Shown in pieces: positions 17,793-26,915 of a DNA stretch of 64,000 nt (position 1 is its first letter; every line of letters begins with the position of its first letter). Under the pieces are notes generated by a model. That model was not told the origin of the DNA. It ran no database searches and was given only the letters and a program-made list of their open reading frames with translations. Origin of the DNA: Neptuniibacter sp. CAU 1671 (GTDB lineage: Bacteria > Pseudomonadota > Gammaproteobacteria > Pseudomonadales > Balneatricaceae); the NCBI RefSeq assembly GCF_029222905.1, contig NZ_JARHUE010000001.1:186001-250000 (forward strand), written 5' to 3'. Both the position numbers and the translations under genes were made by a program.

Positions 17793-18761
17793 ATGAAATA
17801 TAAAGACCTTAACACCGCTTTTTCCCTATCGGCAGAACTACTTAAGTCTCAAACCTATCATGACCTGACAAAAACCCTCATCAATATGCTGAGCATGCTA
17901 GAGGGTGTTGAAGAGGTCCATTCTTACGAAATTCTGGCACGCAAAGAAAAACGCAGTACCGACCCTGAACTGCTGGTCAGACGTTTCCCAATGACGCTGG
18001 ATGACAACGCCACGGATAAGAATCAGGCAATGATTAAAAACGTTGCGTTTCAGTGTGGTCATGGCACCAGTTTCACAACCTTTAATACAGATCCCTACAT
18101 TGTGATCTATCTGACTGAGAATGCAGCCCCCGAAAAGCTGCTGATGGTGAAGGGAGATGTTTCAGAATTTGATGCCGAAGTGATCCGTGGGCTGAGTTTA
18201 ATTTTTGACCATCAGGTCAGGCTATTTGATGCCAAAGAACGCGACCCTCTGACATTGTTACACAACCGCCAGACGCTGAATCATACCCTCGAGCAGGTCA
18301 TTGATTTCTACCGCAACCGCCCTGCGGGCGATGTACAGTCCTGGTTGGTGTTACTGGATATAGATCATTTCAAGCGGATCAATGACACCTTTGGTCACCT
18401 TTACGGTGACGAGGTCCTGATTCACTTTGCCAATTTGATGAAAAAAGAGTTCAGACACTCTGATTTTTTGTTCCGCTATGGTGGAGAAGAGTTTCTGGCC
18501 GTCATCAACCAGACAGATGCTGACGGAATTCTTCAGGCGCTGGAGCGTTTCCGAACCTGTGTTGAACAATACCCCTTCCCATCCGGTCAGGTTACAGTCT
18601 CCATTGGCTGCACACCCATTCAGCAAAACACCGCCATGACCACCATGATTGAGCTGGCGGATGAGGCTCTCTACAAATCAAAAGCGTCTGGTCGCAACCG
18701 GATAACCGTTTTGAACCGTTCTGAAAAAGAAGCATCGCAGTCTGATGTCGAGCTATTTTGA
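17793..18761 (+). CDS. Cytoplasmic diguanylate cyclase with GAF-like N-terminus
   Basis: 322 aa. Residues 1-145 look like a divergent GAF-type sensor domain (no membrane segment). The GGDEF domain (about 155-315) has [25 protein letters not shown] and the active site RYGGEEF (about 230), so cyclase activity is expected. No obvious RxxD inhibitory site precedes the active site. It is divergent from the periplasmic binding protein gene; the kinase unit and this cyclase may share the roughly 140-bp control region. An AT-rich perfect inverted repeat overlaps its stop codon. Confidence 0.88.
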   Translation: MKYKDLNTAFSLSAELLKSQTYHDLTKTLINMLSMLEGVEEVHSYEILARKEKRSTDPELLVRRFPMTLDDNATDKNQAMIKNVAFQCGHGTSFTTFNTDPYIVIYLTENAAPEKLLMVKGDVSEFDAEVIRGLSLIFDHQVRLFDAKERDPLTLLHNRQTLNHTLEQVIDFYRNRPAGDVQSWLVLLDIDHFKRINDTFGHLYGDEVLIHFANLMKKEFRHSDFLFRYGGEEFLAVINQTDADGILQALERFRTCVEQYPFPSGQVTVSIGCTPIQQNTAMTTMIELADEALYKSKASGRNRITVLNRSEKEASQSDVELF

Positions 18762-18777
18762 TTAAATATTAATCAAA
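18757..18777. repeat. AT-rich perfect inverted repeat over the stop codon
   Basis: TTTGATTAA and TTAATCAAA arms around ATA, 9 bp each, including the TGA stop of the diguanylate cyclase. The arms lack G+C, so termination is possible but weak. It could instead be a regulator site for the downstream gene. Confidence 0.4.
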
Positions 18778-18798
18778 TTCATTTATGGACAGGCCTCT

Positions 18799-18840
18799 TG
18801 AGCCGACAGCTTAGTAATCCCGACGGGAGTGCTGGGTTCA
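18799..18840 (+). ncRNA. Candidate structured leader element upstream of the trypsin-like protease
   Basis: Nested pairing is visible: TGAGCC (18799) with GGTTCA (18835, one G-T pair), then a GA bulge, CAGC (18807) with GCTG (18831), then an internal loop TTAGTAA/GT and TCCC-GAC-GGGA on top. The base of the stem is flanked by AGGCC and GGTATCC. It occupies the leader of a secreted protease, as the GEMM riboswitch does for the other protease, but it does not match a riboswitch class I recognise. It could be a cis-regulatory RNA or a chance fold. Confidence 0.4.
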
Positions 18841-18910
18841 GGTATCCAAGTGCAGGATCAGGAACTAGAATGACCTGCATATGCTTTGAACAACAAACGG
18901 AATGCTTGTC

Positions 18911-20422
18911 ATGATCCCTAACAGTTTACCGCGCGCCTTCCTGTTGCCTGTCGCAATTTTTTCACTGGCCTATCTGCCAATGTCATCCATTGCAGCGCCG
19001 CCCATACATGCAGCAAAACAGGTGATCGAACATTGGACGCCGGAACGCCGCGCCCAGGCGATTCCACGTGACCTGCTGATCGATGAAAAAGGTGCCGGTT
19101 ATTTGCGACTACCCGATGGTCGTCTGCAACCTTATGGCAAACCCCTTGACCCAATCAGTATGGGAAAACCCTCTGGTCAGGAAGACACTGAAGCGCCAGT
19201 GGTGACCCTCCTGACCCCCGCTACGAATGCAACTGTAGGTGGCAGTGTCCTGTTCTCAGCGCAAGTGACAGACAATGTCAGCGTTAAATCAGTCTCGTTT
19301 ACCATTAACTATCCCAACGGCATTCAGAGCCAGTCGTTCACACCGACCTATCAGGGTAATGATACCTGGTCTGCTAACCTGCAAGGCTTCAGTGACGGTC
19401 TCTGGAGCTGGCAGGTGGTCGCAAAAGATAGCGGCCCTAAAGGCGGTAATAGCATCACTACGGCCCCTTCTGCCTTTACAGTTGATACATCCGGTGGTGA
19501 CACCGGTGGCGGCACTGGTGGTGATACCGGTGGTACAACCGATGTCATTACTAATGCAGGATGGGCTGATGGCGGTATTGTTAAAGCAGCTGCCGGGCGT
19601 ATCTATTTTGAGATGCCAACGAATAAGCGCATGAACCGCTGGGCCGGTTATGTGTGCTCAGGCACTGTGGCGGCAGAGTCCGCGACGGGCCGAAGTGTCA
19701 TTATCACAGCAGCACACTGTTTATTTGATGACGCCAACAAAGCATTTGCGCGCAATGTGCTTTTTATTCCTGATCAGGACGCAACCTCTGGCTCACGTAC
19801 CGATATTGATTGCAGCAACGATCTCTATGGCTGCTGGGTGCCAAGTTTTGGCGTTGTTGACCAGGAGTGGACGACTCGTACCTTCCCCGATAATGTTGCC
19901 TGGGATTATGCATTTTACGTTGTCCCTGATGCCGGTGCGTTCAGCAACAGCAGCAATAACAATGGGGTTATCGTCGAATCAGGCTCCTATCCACTAGACC
20001 AAACCGTCACGCCGATGGCGATATCGTTTGCATTACCCTTTGTTGCATCTGAACCCGGCACCGTTGCCAGTGAAGCATATACGCATGGATTGGGTTACTC
20101 CTACAGCGATGATCCTAATTTCATGTATTGCGCTGAAGATATGACCGCAGAGAGCGCAGTTAACTGGTGGTTATCTAAGTGCGACCTTTCAGGCGGCTCA
20201 TCGGGTGGTCCATGGGTTCAGCCGATGGATGCAGCAACAGGAGACGGCCCAATCATCTCTGTCAATTCATGGGGCTACACCACCTCTCCAGGTATGGCTG
20301 GACCCGTGTTAAGTGGCACCAGTGCAAGCTGCCTGTTTGATACGGCGACCATTGCAGCTTTCCCTGTGCTACCCGCTGACGGTGCGGCAGGCGTAAAAGT
20401 GAATTATGCAGACTGTCCCTAA
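18911..20422 (+). CDS. Secreted trypsin-like serine protease with N-terminal Ig-like domain
   Basis: 503 aa from ATG 18911, chosen because CGGA lies 9 bp upstream and the signal peptide (to about SSIAA) then has normal length. An Ig-like segment (about 90-195; DTEAPVVTLLTPA, VAKDSGP) is joined by a Gly/Thr/Asp linker to an S1-type peptidase domain. The triad can be read: His in IITAAHC (about 268), Asp in WDYAFYV (about 332) and Ser in LSGGSSGGPW (about 430), the last a variant of GDSGGP. Several Cys pairs fit periplasmic or extracellular folding. It probably degrades extracellular protein; substrate unknown. A strong terminator follows. Confidence 0.85.
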   Translation: MIPNSLPRAFLLPVAIFSLAYLPMSSIAAPPIHAAKQVIEHWTPERRAQAIPRDLLIDEKGAGYLRLPDGRLQPYGKPLDPISMGKPSGQEDTEAPVVTLLTPATNATVGGSVLFSAQVTDNVSVKSVSFTINYPNGIQSQSFTPTYQGNDTWSANLQGFSDGLWSWQVVAKDSGPKGGNSITTAPSAFTVDTSGGDTGGGTGGDTGGTTDVITNAGWADGGIVKAAAGRIYFEMPTNKRMNRWAGYVCSGTVAAESATGRSVIITAAHCLFDDANKAFARNVLFIPDQDATSGSRTDIDCSNDLYGCWVPSFGVVDQEWTTRTFPDNVAWDYAFYVVPDAGAFSNSSNNNGVIVESGSYPLDQTVTPMAISFALPFVASEPGTVASEAYTHGLGYSYSDDPNFMYCAEDMTAESAVNWWLSKCDLSGGSSGGPWVQPMDAATGDGPIISVNSWGYTTSPGMAGPVLSGTSASCLFDTATIAAFPVLPADGAAGVKVNYADCP

Positions 20423-20452
20423 TTAACAACGCGATTCTACCAATACTCAAAA

Positions 20453-20476
20453 GGCCCCGAATTCGGGGCCTTTTTT
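20453..20476 (+). terminator. Intrinsic terminator after the trypsin-like protease
   Basis: Perfect palindrome GGCCCCGAATTCGGGGCC (20453-20470) followed by TTTTTT. Confidence 0.92.
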
Positions 20477-20610
20477 ATGCGTTTCTTGTCTCTTCTTATG
20501 CATTTTTTCCGTACACCGCCCTGCCTCTATTAACCATATTGCTGATTGCGGCAGAGCACCGTTGGAGTGATGATTGGGGTTTTATTGACCGAACAACCCT
20601 GGAGTGACAG

Positions 20611-21798
20611 ATGCAGAATTTGAATGATGTTGTGGTGCTAAGTGCAGGCCGCTCTCCGATTGGTGCTTTTGGTGGTGGTTTGAGCCAGGTGGAACCCGCC
20701 GAGCTGGCCGGACAGGTTATGAAGTCCGTTATTGAACGCAGTGGTGTTAATCCTGAGCAGATTCGTTTTGTCACCTCCGGTCACTGTATCCCAACCGATT
20801 CCCGTTTCGCCTATGTAGCCCGTGTTGCCTCTATTCAGGCTGGCCTGCCAATGGATTCTGTTGCCATGGCAGTTAACCGTCTGTGTAGCTCCGGTCTGCA
20901 GGCCGTCGTATCTACCGCACAAACCATCATGCTGGGTGATTACGAATACGGTATTGGCGGTGGTGTTGAAGTCATGTCTCGCGGTAGCTACATGGCGCCC
21001 GCCATGCGTACCGGTGCCCGCATGGGTGACACCGGCATGATCGACATGATGGTTGCTACCCTGACTGACCCGTTTGGTGCTGGTCACATGGGTATCACTG
21101 CTGAAAACCTGGCTGACAAATGGGATATCTCCCGTGAAGAGCAGGACGCACTGGCTGCTGAATCTCACCGCCGTGCAACTGTCGCCATCGAAGAAGGCCG
21201 TTTTAAAGAGCAGATCGTGCCAATCACCGTTAAATCCCGTAAAGGCGATATTACGGTTGATACCGATGAGCACGTTAAGCCAGGTACCACTGTAGAAAGC
21301 CTGTCTAAAATGCGTCCCGCATTCAAAAAAGACGGCTCTGTCACTGCCGGTAACGCATCCGGTATTAACGACGGTGCGGCGTTCCTGGTACTGGCTTCTG
21401 CAGAAGCAGCAAAACGTGACGGCCACAAACCAATTGCGCGTATCGTCTCCTATGCCCTGGCGGGTGTACCGAACGAAATCATGGGTGAAGGCCCAATTCC
21501 GGCCTCTAAAATGGCGCTGGAACGTGCCGGTCTCAGCGTAGCCGATATGGACGTGGTTGAGTCCAACGAAGCCTTTGCAGCGCAGGCAATTGCCGTTGCT
21601 AAAGGTCTGGGGCTGGATATGGACAAAACTAACCCGAACGGTGGCGCTATCGCACTGGGTCACCCGGTAGGCTGTAGTGGTGCTTTTATCGCCACTAAAG
21701 CGCTCTACGAACTGCAACGCATTCAGGGCAAATATGCACTGGTCACCATGTGTATTGGTGGTGGTCAGGGTATTGCCGTTGTATTTGAACGCCTCTGA
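20611..21798 (+). CDS. Thiolase (acetyl-CoA C-acyltransferase)
   Basis: 395 aa, normal thiolase length. The acyl-accepting cysteine is in NRLCSSGLQ (about 92); the second active-site group is seen in GGAIALGHPVGCSG (His about 351) and the C-terminal CIGGGQG (Cys about 381). It catalyses reversible Claisen condensation or cleavage between acyl-CoA units in the cytoplasm. The sequence is of the PhaA/AtoB/BktB type. No beta-oxidation or PHA gene is adjacent, so degradative or biosynthetic use cannot be told. GGAGTG lies upstream of the ATG and a terminator follows; it is a single-gene unit. Confidence 0.9.
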   Translation: MQNLNDVVVLSAGRSPIGAFGGGLSQVEPAELAGQVMKSVIERSGVNPEQIRFVTSGHCIPTDSRFAYVARVASIQAGLPMDSVAMAVNRLCSSGLQAVVSTAQTIMLGDYEYGIGGGVEVMSRGSYMAPAMRTGARMGDTGMIDMMVATLTDPFGAGHMGITAENLADKWDISREEQDALAAESHRRATVAIEEGRFKEQIVPITVKSRKGDITVDTDEHVKPGTTVESLSKMRPAFKKDGSVTAGNASGINDGAAFLVLASAEAAKRDGHKPIARIVSYALAGVPNEIMGEGPIPASKMALERAGLSVADMDVVESNEAFAAQAIAVAKGLGLDMDKTNPNGGAIALGHPVGCSGAFIATKALYELQRIQGKYALVTMCIGGGQGIAVVFERL

Positions 21799-21813
21799 TT
21801 ATTCAGAACCATT

Positions 21814-21840
21814 AAGCGCCCTTCTGGGCGCTTTTTTTTT
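21814..21840 (+). terminator. Intrinsic terminator after thiolase
   Basis: AAGCGCCC-TTCT-GGGCGCTT followed by a run of T. Confidence 0.92.
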
Positions 21841-21886
21841 GCTTCTGTAATTGATCAACCAATTTATTCCCACCGCTCAATATGCC

Positions 21887-23287
21887 TTAAGCATTCATCA
21901 GAATCTTAGGTAAACGATTTAATGCTTCGAAGCGCTTTTCATCCCAACGGTGGGCAAAGCTGATGCGTAAGCAGTGATTAAACTGGCCTGACACACTAAA
22001 GAGTGAACCCGGTGTGAGAACAATATTATCTGGCAATGCTGCCCGGTAACTTTTCAGAGTATCTATAGATTCGGGTAGCTCAACCCAGACAGCAAGACCA
22101 CCGGCGGGTGCACTGACCTTAACGGGCATTTCCCATTGGTGCAAAACGGCCAGCAGACAATCTCTGTTTTCTCTGAGCTGATTACGCTGTCGGCGCAGAT
22201 GGCTCACAAAATGCCCCTCAGCCATAAAGTCAGCAAAACCCTGTTGCAGATAACGACTACCGGCCAGTTGCGTTACCAGTTTCAGATACAGAATACGTTC
22301 CTGCCAGCGCCCACCCGATATCCAGCCCAGCCTGATATCTCGAGAGACACTCTTGGAGAAAGAACTACAGAGGATCACCCTATCATCTGTATCCAGCGCC
22401 TTGAGGGGTTCTGGCGGGTGATTAAAGGCCGTGTCTGCGTAAATATCGTCTTCAATCACCACCAGATCAAAACGTTTGGCCAGCGCCAACAGTTTTTGCT
22501 TGGCTGGCAGCGGCATCACCGCCCCACCCGGTGTTGCAAAAGCCGGAGAGACAATACAGGCACGAACCGGCCAGCAGCTTAGTACATTTTGCAGAAGATC
22601 CACGTCTATACCGGTTTCGGGTGAAGCCGGCACTTCCAGCACTTTTAGTTCAAGCTGCTGTAACAACTGCAATACGCCGTAAAATCCCGGCGTTTCAACC
22701 GCCACAACGTCGCCTTTCTGACAACTCGCAAGCAAGGCGAGAAACAGAGCATTCTGACAGCCTGTGGTAATACAAAACTGATCAGGTTCAGGCTGCCAGC
22801 CCCGTCTTGCATAGTGGAGGGCTAACTGCTCTCGCAAGGTCCTGTCACCTGCCGGCTCATCATAATACTGAAAACCTGCGCCTTCCTGTCTCCGAAGTGA
22901 GCGCGCAATAGACCGGTTCATGGCAACGATACCCGGCGGAGTCGGGCTTGTTGCAGCCCCCGGCAGCAGATCAAAAGCAGCACTCCTACGCATAATATCG
23001 AGCAGTAAATCTGTCTCTGTTACCAGTCTGGGAGGGTCTACGCTACGTCGTAGTCCTCCACCGGTCGCCGCCTTAAATTGATAGGTAACAAAGTAACCCG
23101 CCTTTGGGCGCGCCTCTAATAGCCCCTGAGCTTCAAGCCGCTGCAACGCATGTATAGCGGTCGCCTTAGACACCTGATGGTCAAGGCAAAGCTGTCGAAT
23201 CGAGGGCAATCGTTCACCTGAACGCCAACGCTGTGTCTGAATACCCTTGAGTAAATACTGTTCAAGCTGCTGATAACGATAATCCAT
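21887..23287 (-). CDS. MocR-type regulator (GntR HTH fused to aminotransferase)
   Basis: 466 aa. The N-terminal 75 residues are a GntR winged helix (GERLPSIRQLC, HQVSKATAIHALQRLEAQGL). The rest is a class I aminotransferase-like domain with the PLP lysine in CSSFSKSVSRDIRLGW and the phosphate-binding and Asp/Tyr region VVIEDDIYADT. MocR proteins use PLP or an amino-acid adduct as effector and usually control amino-acid, GABA, taurine or vitamin B6 genes. ATG 23287 is chosen over TTG 23308. It is divergent from ccoG with about 115 bp between, which would hold both promoters, but a functional link between a MocR and ccoG is not evident and the true target may be elsewhere. Confidence 0.9.
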   Translation of the reverse strand: MDYRYQQLEQYLLKGIQTQRWRSGERLPSIRQLCLDHQVSKATAIHALQRLEAQGLLEARPKAGYFVTYQFKAATGGGLRRSVDPPRLVTETDLLLDIMRRSAAFDLLPGAATSPTPPGIVAMNRSIARSLRRQEGAGFQYYDEPAGDRTLREQLALHYARRGWQPEPDQFCITTGCQNALFLALLASCQKGDVVAVETPGFYGVLQLLQQLELKVLEVPASPETGIDVDLLQNVLSCWPVRACIVSPAFATPGGAVMPLPAKQKLLALAKRFDLVVIEDDIYADTAFNHPPEPLKALDTDDRVILCSSFSKSVSRDIRLGWISGGRWQERILYLKLVTQLAGSRYLQQGFADFMAEGHFVSHLRRQRNQLRENRDCLLAVLHQWEMPVKVSAPAGGLAVWVELPESIDTLKSYRAALPDNIVLTPGSLFSVSGQFNHCLRISFAHRWDEKRFEALNRLPKILMNA

Positions 23288-23401
23288 GATAAAACGCCTG
23301 ACGTCCAAATCTGTACCTATTAATTATTATTTTTTTATACCTGACCCTAAAAGAACTACAAGTATATTCTGCTGCCCATACATTCGTTTGGGGCCAGTTA
23401 A

Positions 23402-24760
23402 ATGGAAAAAATTCCGGTTGTTCAGATACATGCTCTCAGCACGGCGTCGACTGAAAAATTTCATGTCAAAATAGTTGAGGGAAAATTTCAGAACCTGCGC
23501 AGATTGATAAGCTGGCCATTGATCGCCCTGTTTTTCCTATTGGTCTGGGTGCAGATCAATGACCAACCCTGGTTATTGTTCTCTTTTGCCCAGCGTCAGA
23601 TCATATTGTTTGGCCACTCACTTTCCTGGCATGACCTACCGCTCCTGGCAGGCTTAATGATTGCGGGGGCCAGCCTGCTGTTTTTTCTGGCGGTTGCCTG
23701 GGGCCGGGTCTGGTGTGGCTTTGCCTGCCCGCAAAGCATCTGGACCTGGCTGTTTATTCGTATTGAGGACTGGACAGAAGGCAGGGCCAGTGAACGTGCC
23801 CGTGCTGATACTCAGCCGTTACGGGGCGAACGGCTTTTGCGTCGCGCACTGAAGCACCTGCTCTGGATCGCGTTAGCACTGATCACAACCCTGACCTTTA
23901 CCGGTTATTTTGTCCCAATTCGCGAGATTATTGACGATCTCTTTCACTATCAGGCCTCAGCCACACTGGTCGGCTGGATCATCATTATGACCGGACTCAC
24001 CTACGCCAACGCGGGTTTAGTTCGGGAAAAAATCTGTCTGCATGCCTGCCCCTATTCCCGCTTTCAGAGCGTTATGTTTGATCAGGACACACTTACCGTC
24101 AGTTACGATGCTAAACGGGGTGAACCCCGCGCCCATAAACGTCAGGCCGATACAAACAGTGGTGATTGTGTCGACTGCCACCTGTGTGTTCAGGTATGCC
24201 CTACCGGCATCGATATCCGCAATGGATTACAGGCGGAGTGTATTGATTGCGGCGCCTGTATTGATGCCTGTAATACGGTAATGGACAAACTCAGTCTGCC
24301 TCGCGGACTGATTCGGTTTGCGTCTGCATCTGGCTTACAGGATCAACCCGAAAGAGTGTTACGACCCCGACTCATAAGTTATGCGGTGGCGATGGTGATC
24401 GCCTTCGGCGCTGTACTGTATGGTTTTACAGAGACCACACAGCTGTTGGTCGAGATACGCCGTGATCGTGGTGCCCTCTTCACCCAGCTCGATGAAAACA
24501 CAATCTGCAACCACTATCGGCTGAAGATAGAGGGTTTTGGTTTGGCTAATCAGAAGATTGCTGTCACGCTTAAAGAGCATCCAGCCTTTCAGCTTTACGG
24601 CCCCCCCGTTATCGACCTGAGTGAGAACAATGCTGTTTGGCTTCCCTATCGAGTGTGTGCGGAGAACATGACTCTGCCAAAATCCGAAGTGCTTTTTGAA
24701 TTAAAAGGTTCAGCCGTCGCGGTTACGAAAAAGACTACTTTTATTGCAATGAGTATCTGA
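23402..24760 (+). CDS. ccoG: CcoG (cytochrome cbb3 oxidase assembly ferredoxin-like protein)
   Basis: 452 aa. About five membrane segments are visible in the first 330 residues, with the CcoG/RdxA/FixG hallmarks RVWCGFACPQSIWTW and ICLHACPYSRFQ and two 4Fe-4S boxes, CVDCHLCVQVCPTGID and CIDCGACIDACNTVMDK (about 255-300). A C-terminal Ig-like periplasmic domain follows. CcoG reduces Cu(II) for the copper centre of cbb3 oxidase. Usually ccoG follows ccoNOPQ; here no oxidase genes are in the window, so it stands apart from its partners. Its 3' end is the left boundary of the AT-rich island. Confidence 0.93.
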   Translation: MEKIPVVQIHALSTASTEKFHVKIVEGKFQNLRRLISWPLIALFFLLVWVQINDQPWLLFSFAQRQIILFGHSLSWHDLPLLAGLMIAGASLLFFLAVAWGRVWCGFACPQSIWTWLFIRIEDWTEGRASERARADTQPLRGERLLRRALKHLLWIALALITTLTFTGYFVPIREIIDDLFHYQASATLVGWIIIMTGLTYANAGLVREKICLHACPYSRFQSVMFDQDTLTVSYDAKRGEPRAHKRQADTNSGDCVDCHLCVQVCPTGIDIRNGLQAECIDCGACIDACNTVMDKLSLPRGLIRFASASGLQDQPERVLRPRLISYAVAMVIAFGAVLYGFTETTQLLVEIRRDRGALFTQLDENTICNHYRLKIEGFGLANQKIAVTLKEHPAFQLYGPPVIDLSENNAVWLPYRVCAENMTLPKSEVLFELKGSAVAVTKKTTFIAMSI

Positions 24761-24767
24761 GGAAGAG

Positions 24768-24819
24768 GGATTTTCTAAGGGACAAAATGAAAAAAGGCAG
24801 ATCAATAAGTTATTGATCT
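24768..24819. repeat. Left 52-bp direct repeat bounding the island (attL-like)
   Basis: Near-identical to 33005-33057: both begin GGATTTTCT(A/G)AGGGA, share AAAATGAAAAAAGGCAGATC and continue identically through AATAAGTTATTGATCT; they differ by one or two substitutions and a 1-bp gap near the start. Only 7 bp after the ccoG stop. It includes a terminator-like stem, here with one mismatch, which on the minus strand would end transcription of the membrane-protein array. Confidence 0.85.
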
Positions 24820-24866
24820 TCCGCTTATTTACCGCTGAAAGAGCATATATAGACTAGTGACCGGAG

Positions 24867-25034
24867 TTATTCCCCCCGAATCGCCACTAATCCACTCAGG
24901 TTCACACCAGGATTAATAAGGACCTCAACAGCCTGAAACAAATCTGCTACGGATCGAAGAATAGTTAGATACTTCCAATCAAACCTATTAACTCTCTCTA
25001 TACACTCAAGAAAGATTATTGTTAACGAGCCTAT
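24867..25034 (-). pseudogene. C-terminal ORF fragment, unknown
   Basis: 55-codon open frame without a start codon that reads like real protein: FLECIERVNRF, DWKYLTILRSVADLFQ and VLINPGVNLSGLVAIRGE before TAA. It overlaps the end of the next gene (25006-25491) in another frame. I take it for the tail of a lost gene at the island's left end. Not recognised. Confidence 0.45.
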
Positions 25035-25491
25035 TTATAATTAAAATCATTACCAAGAATAAAATATAAACGCCTACAGCAGACCACAAAAAAACAAAAA
25101 AAGTTCTTCTTTCTTCCCTGTAATTATTAATTGCGTCATCAATATCCATACTTCCAACTGAGAGAAGATACTCACAATCATGAATAGAACTTATAGCGAA
25201 ATACCCACAAGAGTTAAACCAGTAAATCCTAACTTTTTCATCTTTCTGAAAATTTTCTGCTAAGAATTTTTTTGCTGAACCTCCTCTAGAAAATCTTAAA
25301 AAAAGACCATCCTTTTTAAACAAAGCGACACTCCATGATCTAGGACTGTTAATAATTCCTGTTTTTTTACTAATTTCAACAAATTCAACGAAATCAGATC
25401 TCAGATCAGTGTCTTTAACATCCAACTTAACCTGCGTGTAGTAACAAACATAAGCAATCATTACCAGCGCTATTAATAAACATTTCCTCAT
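25006..25491 (-). CDS. Family A two-TM island protein, member 1
   Basis: 161 aa. TM segment at 4-18, a soluble stretch of about 110 residues, and a second TM at about 130-153, so both ends are at the membrane. It shares a pattern with three other genes of the island: a (N/V)SP..W motif (INSPRSWSVAL), a W(Y/F) box (RIYWFNSCGYF) and a following hydrophobic strand with Gly-x-(D/x)-(I/E) (YLLSVGSMDID). Function unknown. Low G+C, lysine- and asparagine-rich codon use differs from the flanking chromosome. Immunity to a toxin is a guess from context (type I secretion remnants, tandem paralogues). Confidence 0.65.
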   Translation of the reverse strand: MRKCLLIALVMIAYVCYYTQVKLDVKDTDLRSDFVEFVEISKKTGIINSPRSWSVALFKKDGLFLRFSRGGSAKKFLAENFQKDEKVRIYWFNSCGYFAISSIHDCEYLLSVGSMDIDDAINNYREERRTFFVFLWSAVGVYILFLVMILIINRLVNNNLS

Positions 25492-25651
25492 AATAAATCT
25501 TGCGCTCCTAATGCCACCCTTTCAAAATATCATTTAAAAATTAACAATATACAAAATTAAAAATCACTTACCTTTTAAACACCTGCACTAATAACCATGC
25601 CTTGCGCATGATTAAAACAGAGTAATAAAGTGTTACAGAATAAAAATTCTA

Positions 25652-25723
25652 CTATTTAACCTCTACCCTTATTCTAAATCCAGGTATCGAAAACATATAT
25701 CTAAAATCGTGGCCGGGCCTTAC
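25652..25723 (-). pseudogene. Short C-terminal ORF fragment, unknown
   Basis: 24-codon stretch VRPGHDFRYMFSIPG then FRIRVEVK and TAG. Base composition is higher in G+C than its surroundings and the residue pattern is protein-like. It may be the 3' remnant of a lost cassette gene. The 286 bp between the neighbouring genes hold nothing else I can identify. Confidence 0.3.
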
Positions 25724-25777
25724 TAACTTATTCTATATTATCTATATATTAAGCATGATTTATAATAGCCATTCTGT

Positions 25778-26323
25778 TTACCTATATTTTAGATAAAAAG
25801 AAATGGAAATTAAGCATCCACCCAATATATATGGCAAATTAAAGAAGAACTTATGTGGTAAACGATTGTACCTATCAAGATTTTTTTTACTATCTTCATA
25901 CGATATCAATATCTCATCACCAGAATAAACAGCCATTAAAACATTGCAACGACGCTTAAAAATCATATTTAACTTATGATTACATATATCAAACCAACCA
26001 GCACGAAATCTAATTTTTCTTTCTATTATATCAACAAGAATCCTTTTGTTTATTTTATTTAATGCGAACGACATCAACTGCACACTCTCTCCATTTTCAT
26101 CCCAAACTTTTATTGAATACTCTCTTGTCCTATAACCTTCGATTAACTCCGACTTATCAACATCAGTCCAACGCAAATATTCAAACCTACTATTCGGATC
26201 TATTTTTGTTTCCCAAAAAAACAACCCCACAATAAAAAAAGCAACACCTAAGACAAACAGGAATCTACAATGAATTTTTTCAAAACCATCACCAGTTTTT
26301 AATGTTTTAATATCAATTCCCAT
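25778..26323 (-). CDS. Family A two-TM island protein, member 2
   Basis: 181 aa. TM at about 20-38 and about 158-178, with a basic soluble middle. It carries the family A landmarks RFRAGWFDIC and VLMAVYSGDEILISYE, the latter closely matching VLVSAFYGGDEIIRYE of member 3. AAGGAAGA precedes the ATG. Its start overlaps the end of the family B gene (26313-26720) by 11 bp, so B then A form a two-gene unit. Not recognised; membrane immunity or accessory function is inferred from context only. Confidence 0.7.
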   Translation of the reverse strand: MGIDIKTLKTGDGFEKIHCRFLFVLGVAFFIVGLFFWETKIDPNSRFEYLRWTDVDKSELIEGYRTREYSIKVWDENGESVQLMSFALNKINKRILVDIIERKIRFRAGWFDICNHKLNMIFKRRCNVLMAVYSGDEILISYEDSKKNLDRYNRLPHKFFFNLPYILGGCLISISFYLKYR

Positions 26324-26720
26324 TACTTTCTTCCTTGAAGCCTGATATTTTTATGATATTCTTATCACCCATAAAGTCGTAATATTTGATATTAAAGCAC
26401 TTTCCTACATATTCTTCTTTCATAAAAAAATCACCGTACTTTGCACCTTTAAAAACTTCTTCAACGCCATTAACTTTTATCTTGTACCCGCCAAACCTTC
26501 CTTTTAGAATTTTTTCCAAGCAGCCATGAACCTGATGTACATTGTGTCGATATGAATAAGCTTGATAAATATTCATAAGTAACAAAATTAGAGAAGACAA
26601 ACTCATGATAAATAATGTTTTTCTTGTTTCTGATTTTGTTTTTCTTTTCCGATAAAATAAAAAAAGAGAAGAAAAGAAAATAACAGATAGAAAAAAATCC
26701 CCATAAAATCCTCGTAACAA
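26313..26720 (-). CDS. Family B island protein, member 1
   Basis: 135 aa in the frame shown. Two hydrophobic segments (about 8-22 and 37-53) then a soluble C-terminus. It is an obvious paralogue of 27880-28263: both have YRK.KT.S.TR, AYSYRHNVH.V.GCL..IL, GGY and the ending D..I..CF.IK(Y/F). The in-frame start is a TTG; the ATG aligned with the start of the paralogue (26704) is in another frame, apparently from a 1-bp change in the T-run near 26690, so this copy may have a damaged start. It is preceded by a short hlyD 3'-end remnant. Confidence 0.6.
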   Translation of the reverse strand: MLRGFYGDFFLSVIFFSSLFLFYRKRKTKSETRKTLFIMSLSSLILLLMNIYQAYSYRHNVHQVHGCLEKILKGRFGGYKIKVNGVEEVFKGAKYGDFFMKEEYVGKCFNIKYYDFMGDKNIIKISGFKEESNGN

Positions 26721-26744
26721 AAAATCACTGATTAAAGTATTTAT

Positions 26745-26773
26745 TCATATCTCTTGCACACTATCTATCTTAA
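26745..26773 (-). repeat. hlyD 3'-end remnant, copy 3
   Basis: Reads KIDSVQEI then TGA on the minus strand, matching the last residues (YKMNNVQER) of the hlyD pseudogene. Sequence similarity to copy 2 continues downstream through the shared CTGATTAAAG word and the first bases of the family B gene. Short and diverged but in the same relative position. Confidence 0.6.
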
Positions 26774-26877
26774 TCATCAATTGCTTCTATTAGAGCATGA
26801 ACAGAAGCAACTTTATCCACCCATGTGGATGCATTTAAAAAATCTTCTGCATTAGCCCTAATAACACTTAAATAAAC
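26770..26877 (-). pseudogene. C-terminal ORF fragment, unknown
   Basis: 36-codon open frame, no start codon: SVIRANAEDFLNASTWVD then KVASVHALIEAIDD and TAA. The composition is that of a real helical protein. It abuts the hlyD 3'-end remnant. Probably the tail of a deleted gene. Not recognised. Confidence 0.4.
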
Positions 26878-26915
26878 TTACTTTTTAACATATTCAGTCC
26901 TTATTTTTAAAAAAT

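Noticed and set aside
18783-18850. Second GEMM riboswitch
   Set aside because: It lacks the GCAAAGC core and the GNRA hairpin/receptor arrangement seen at 2290-2368.
20638-21717. 359-codon open frame antisense to the thiolase
   Set aside because: It mirrors a strong thiolase gene with biased codon use; the translation is His/Thr/Cys-rich and shows no family pattern.
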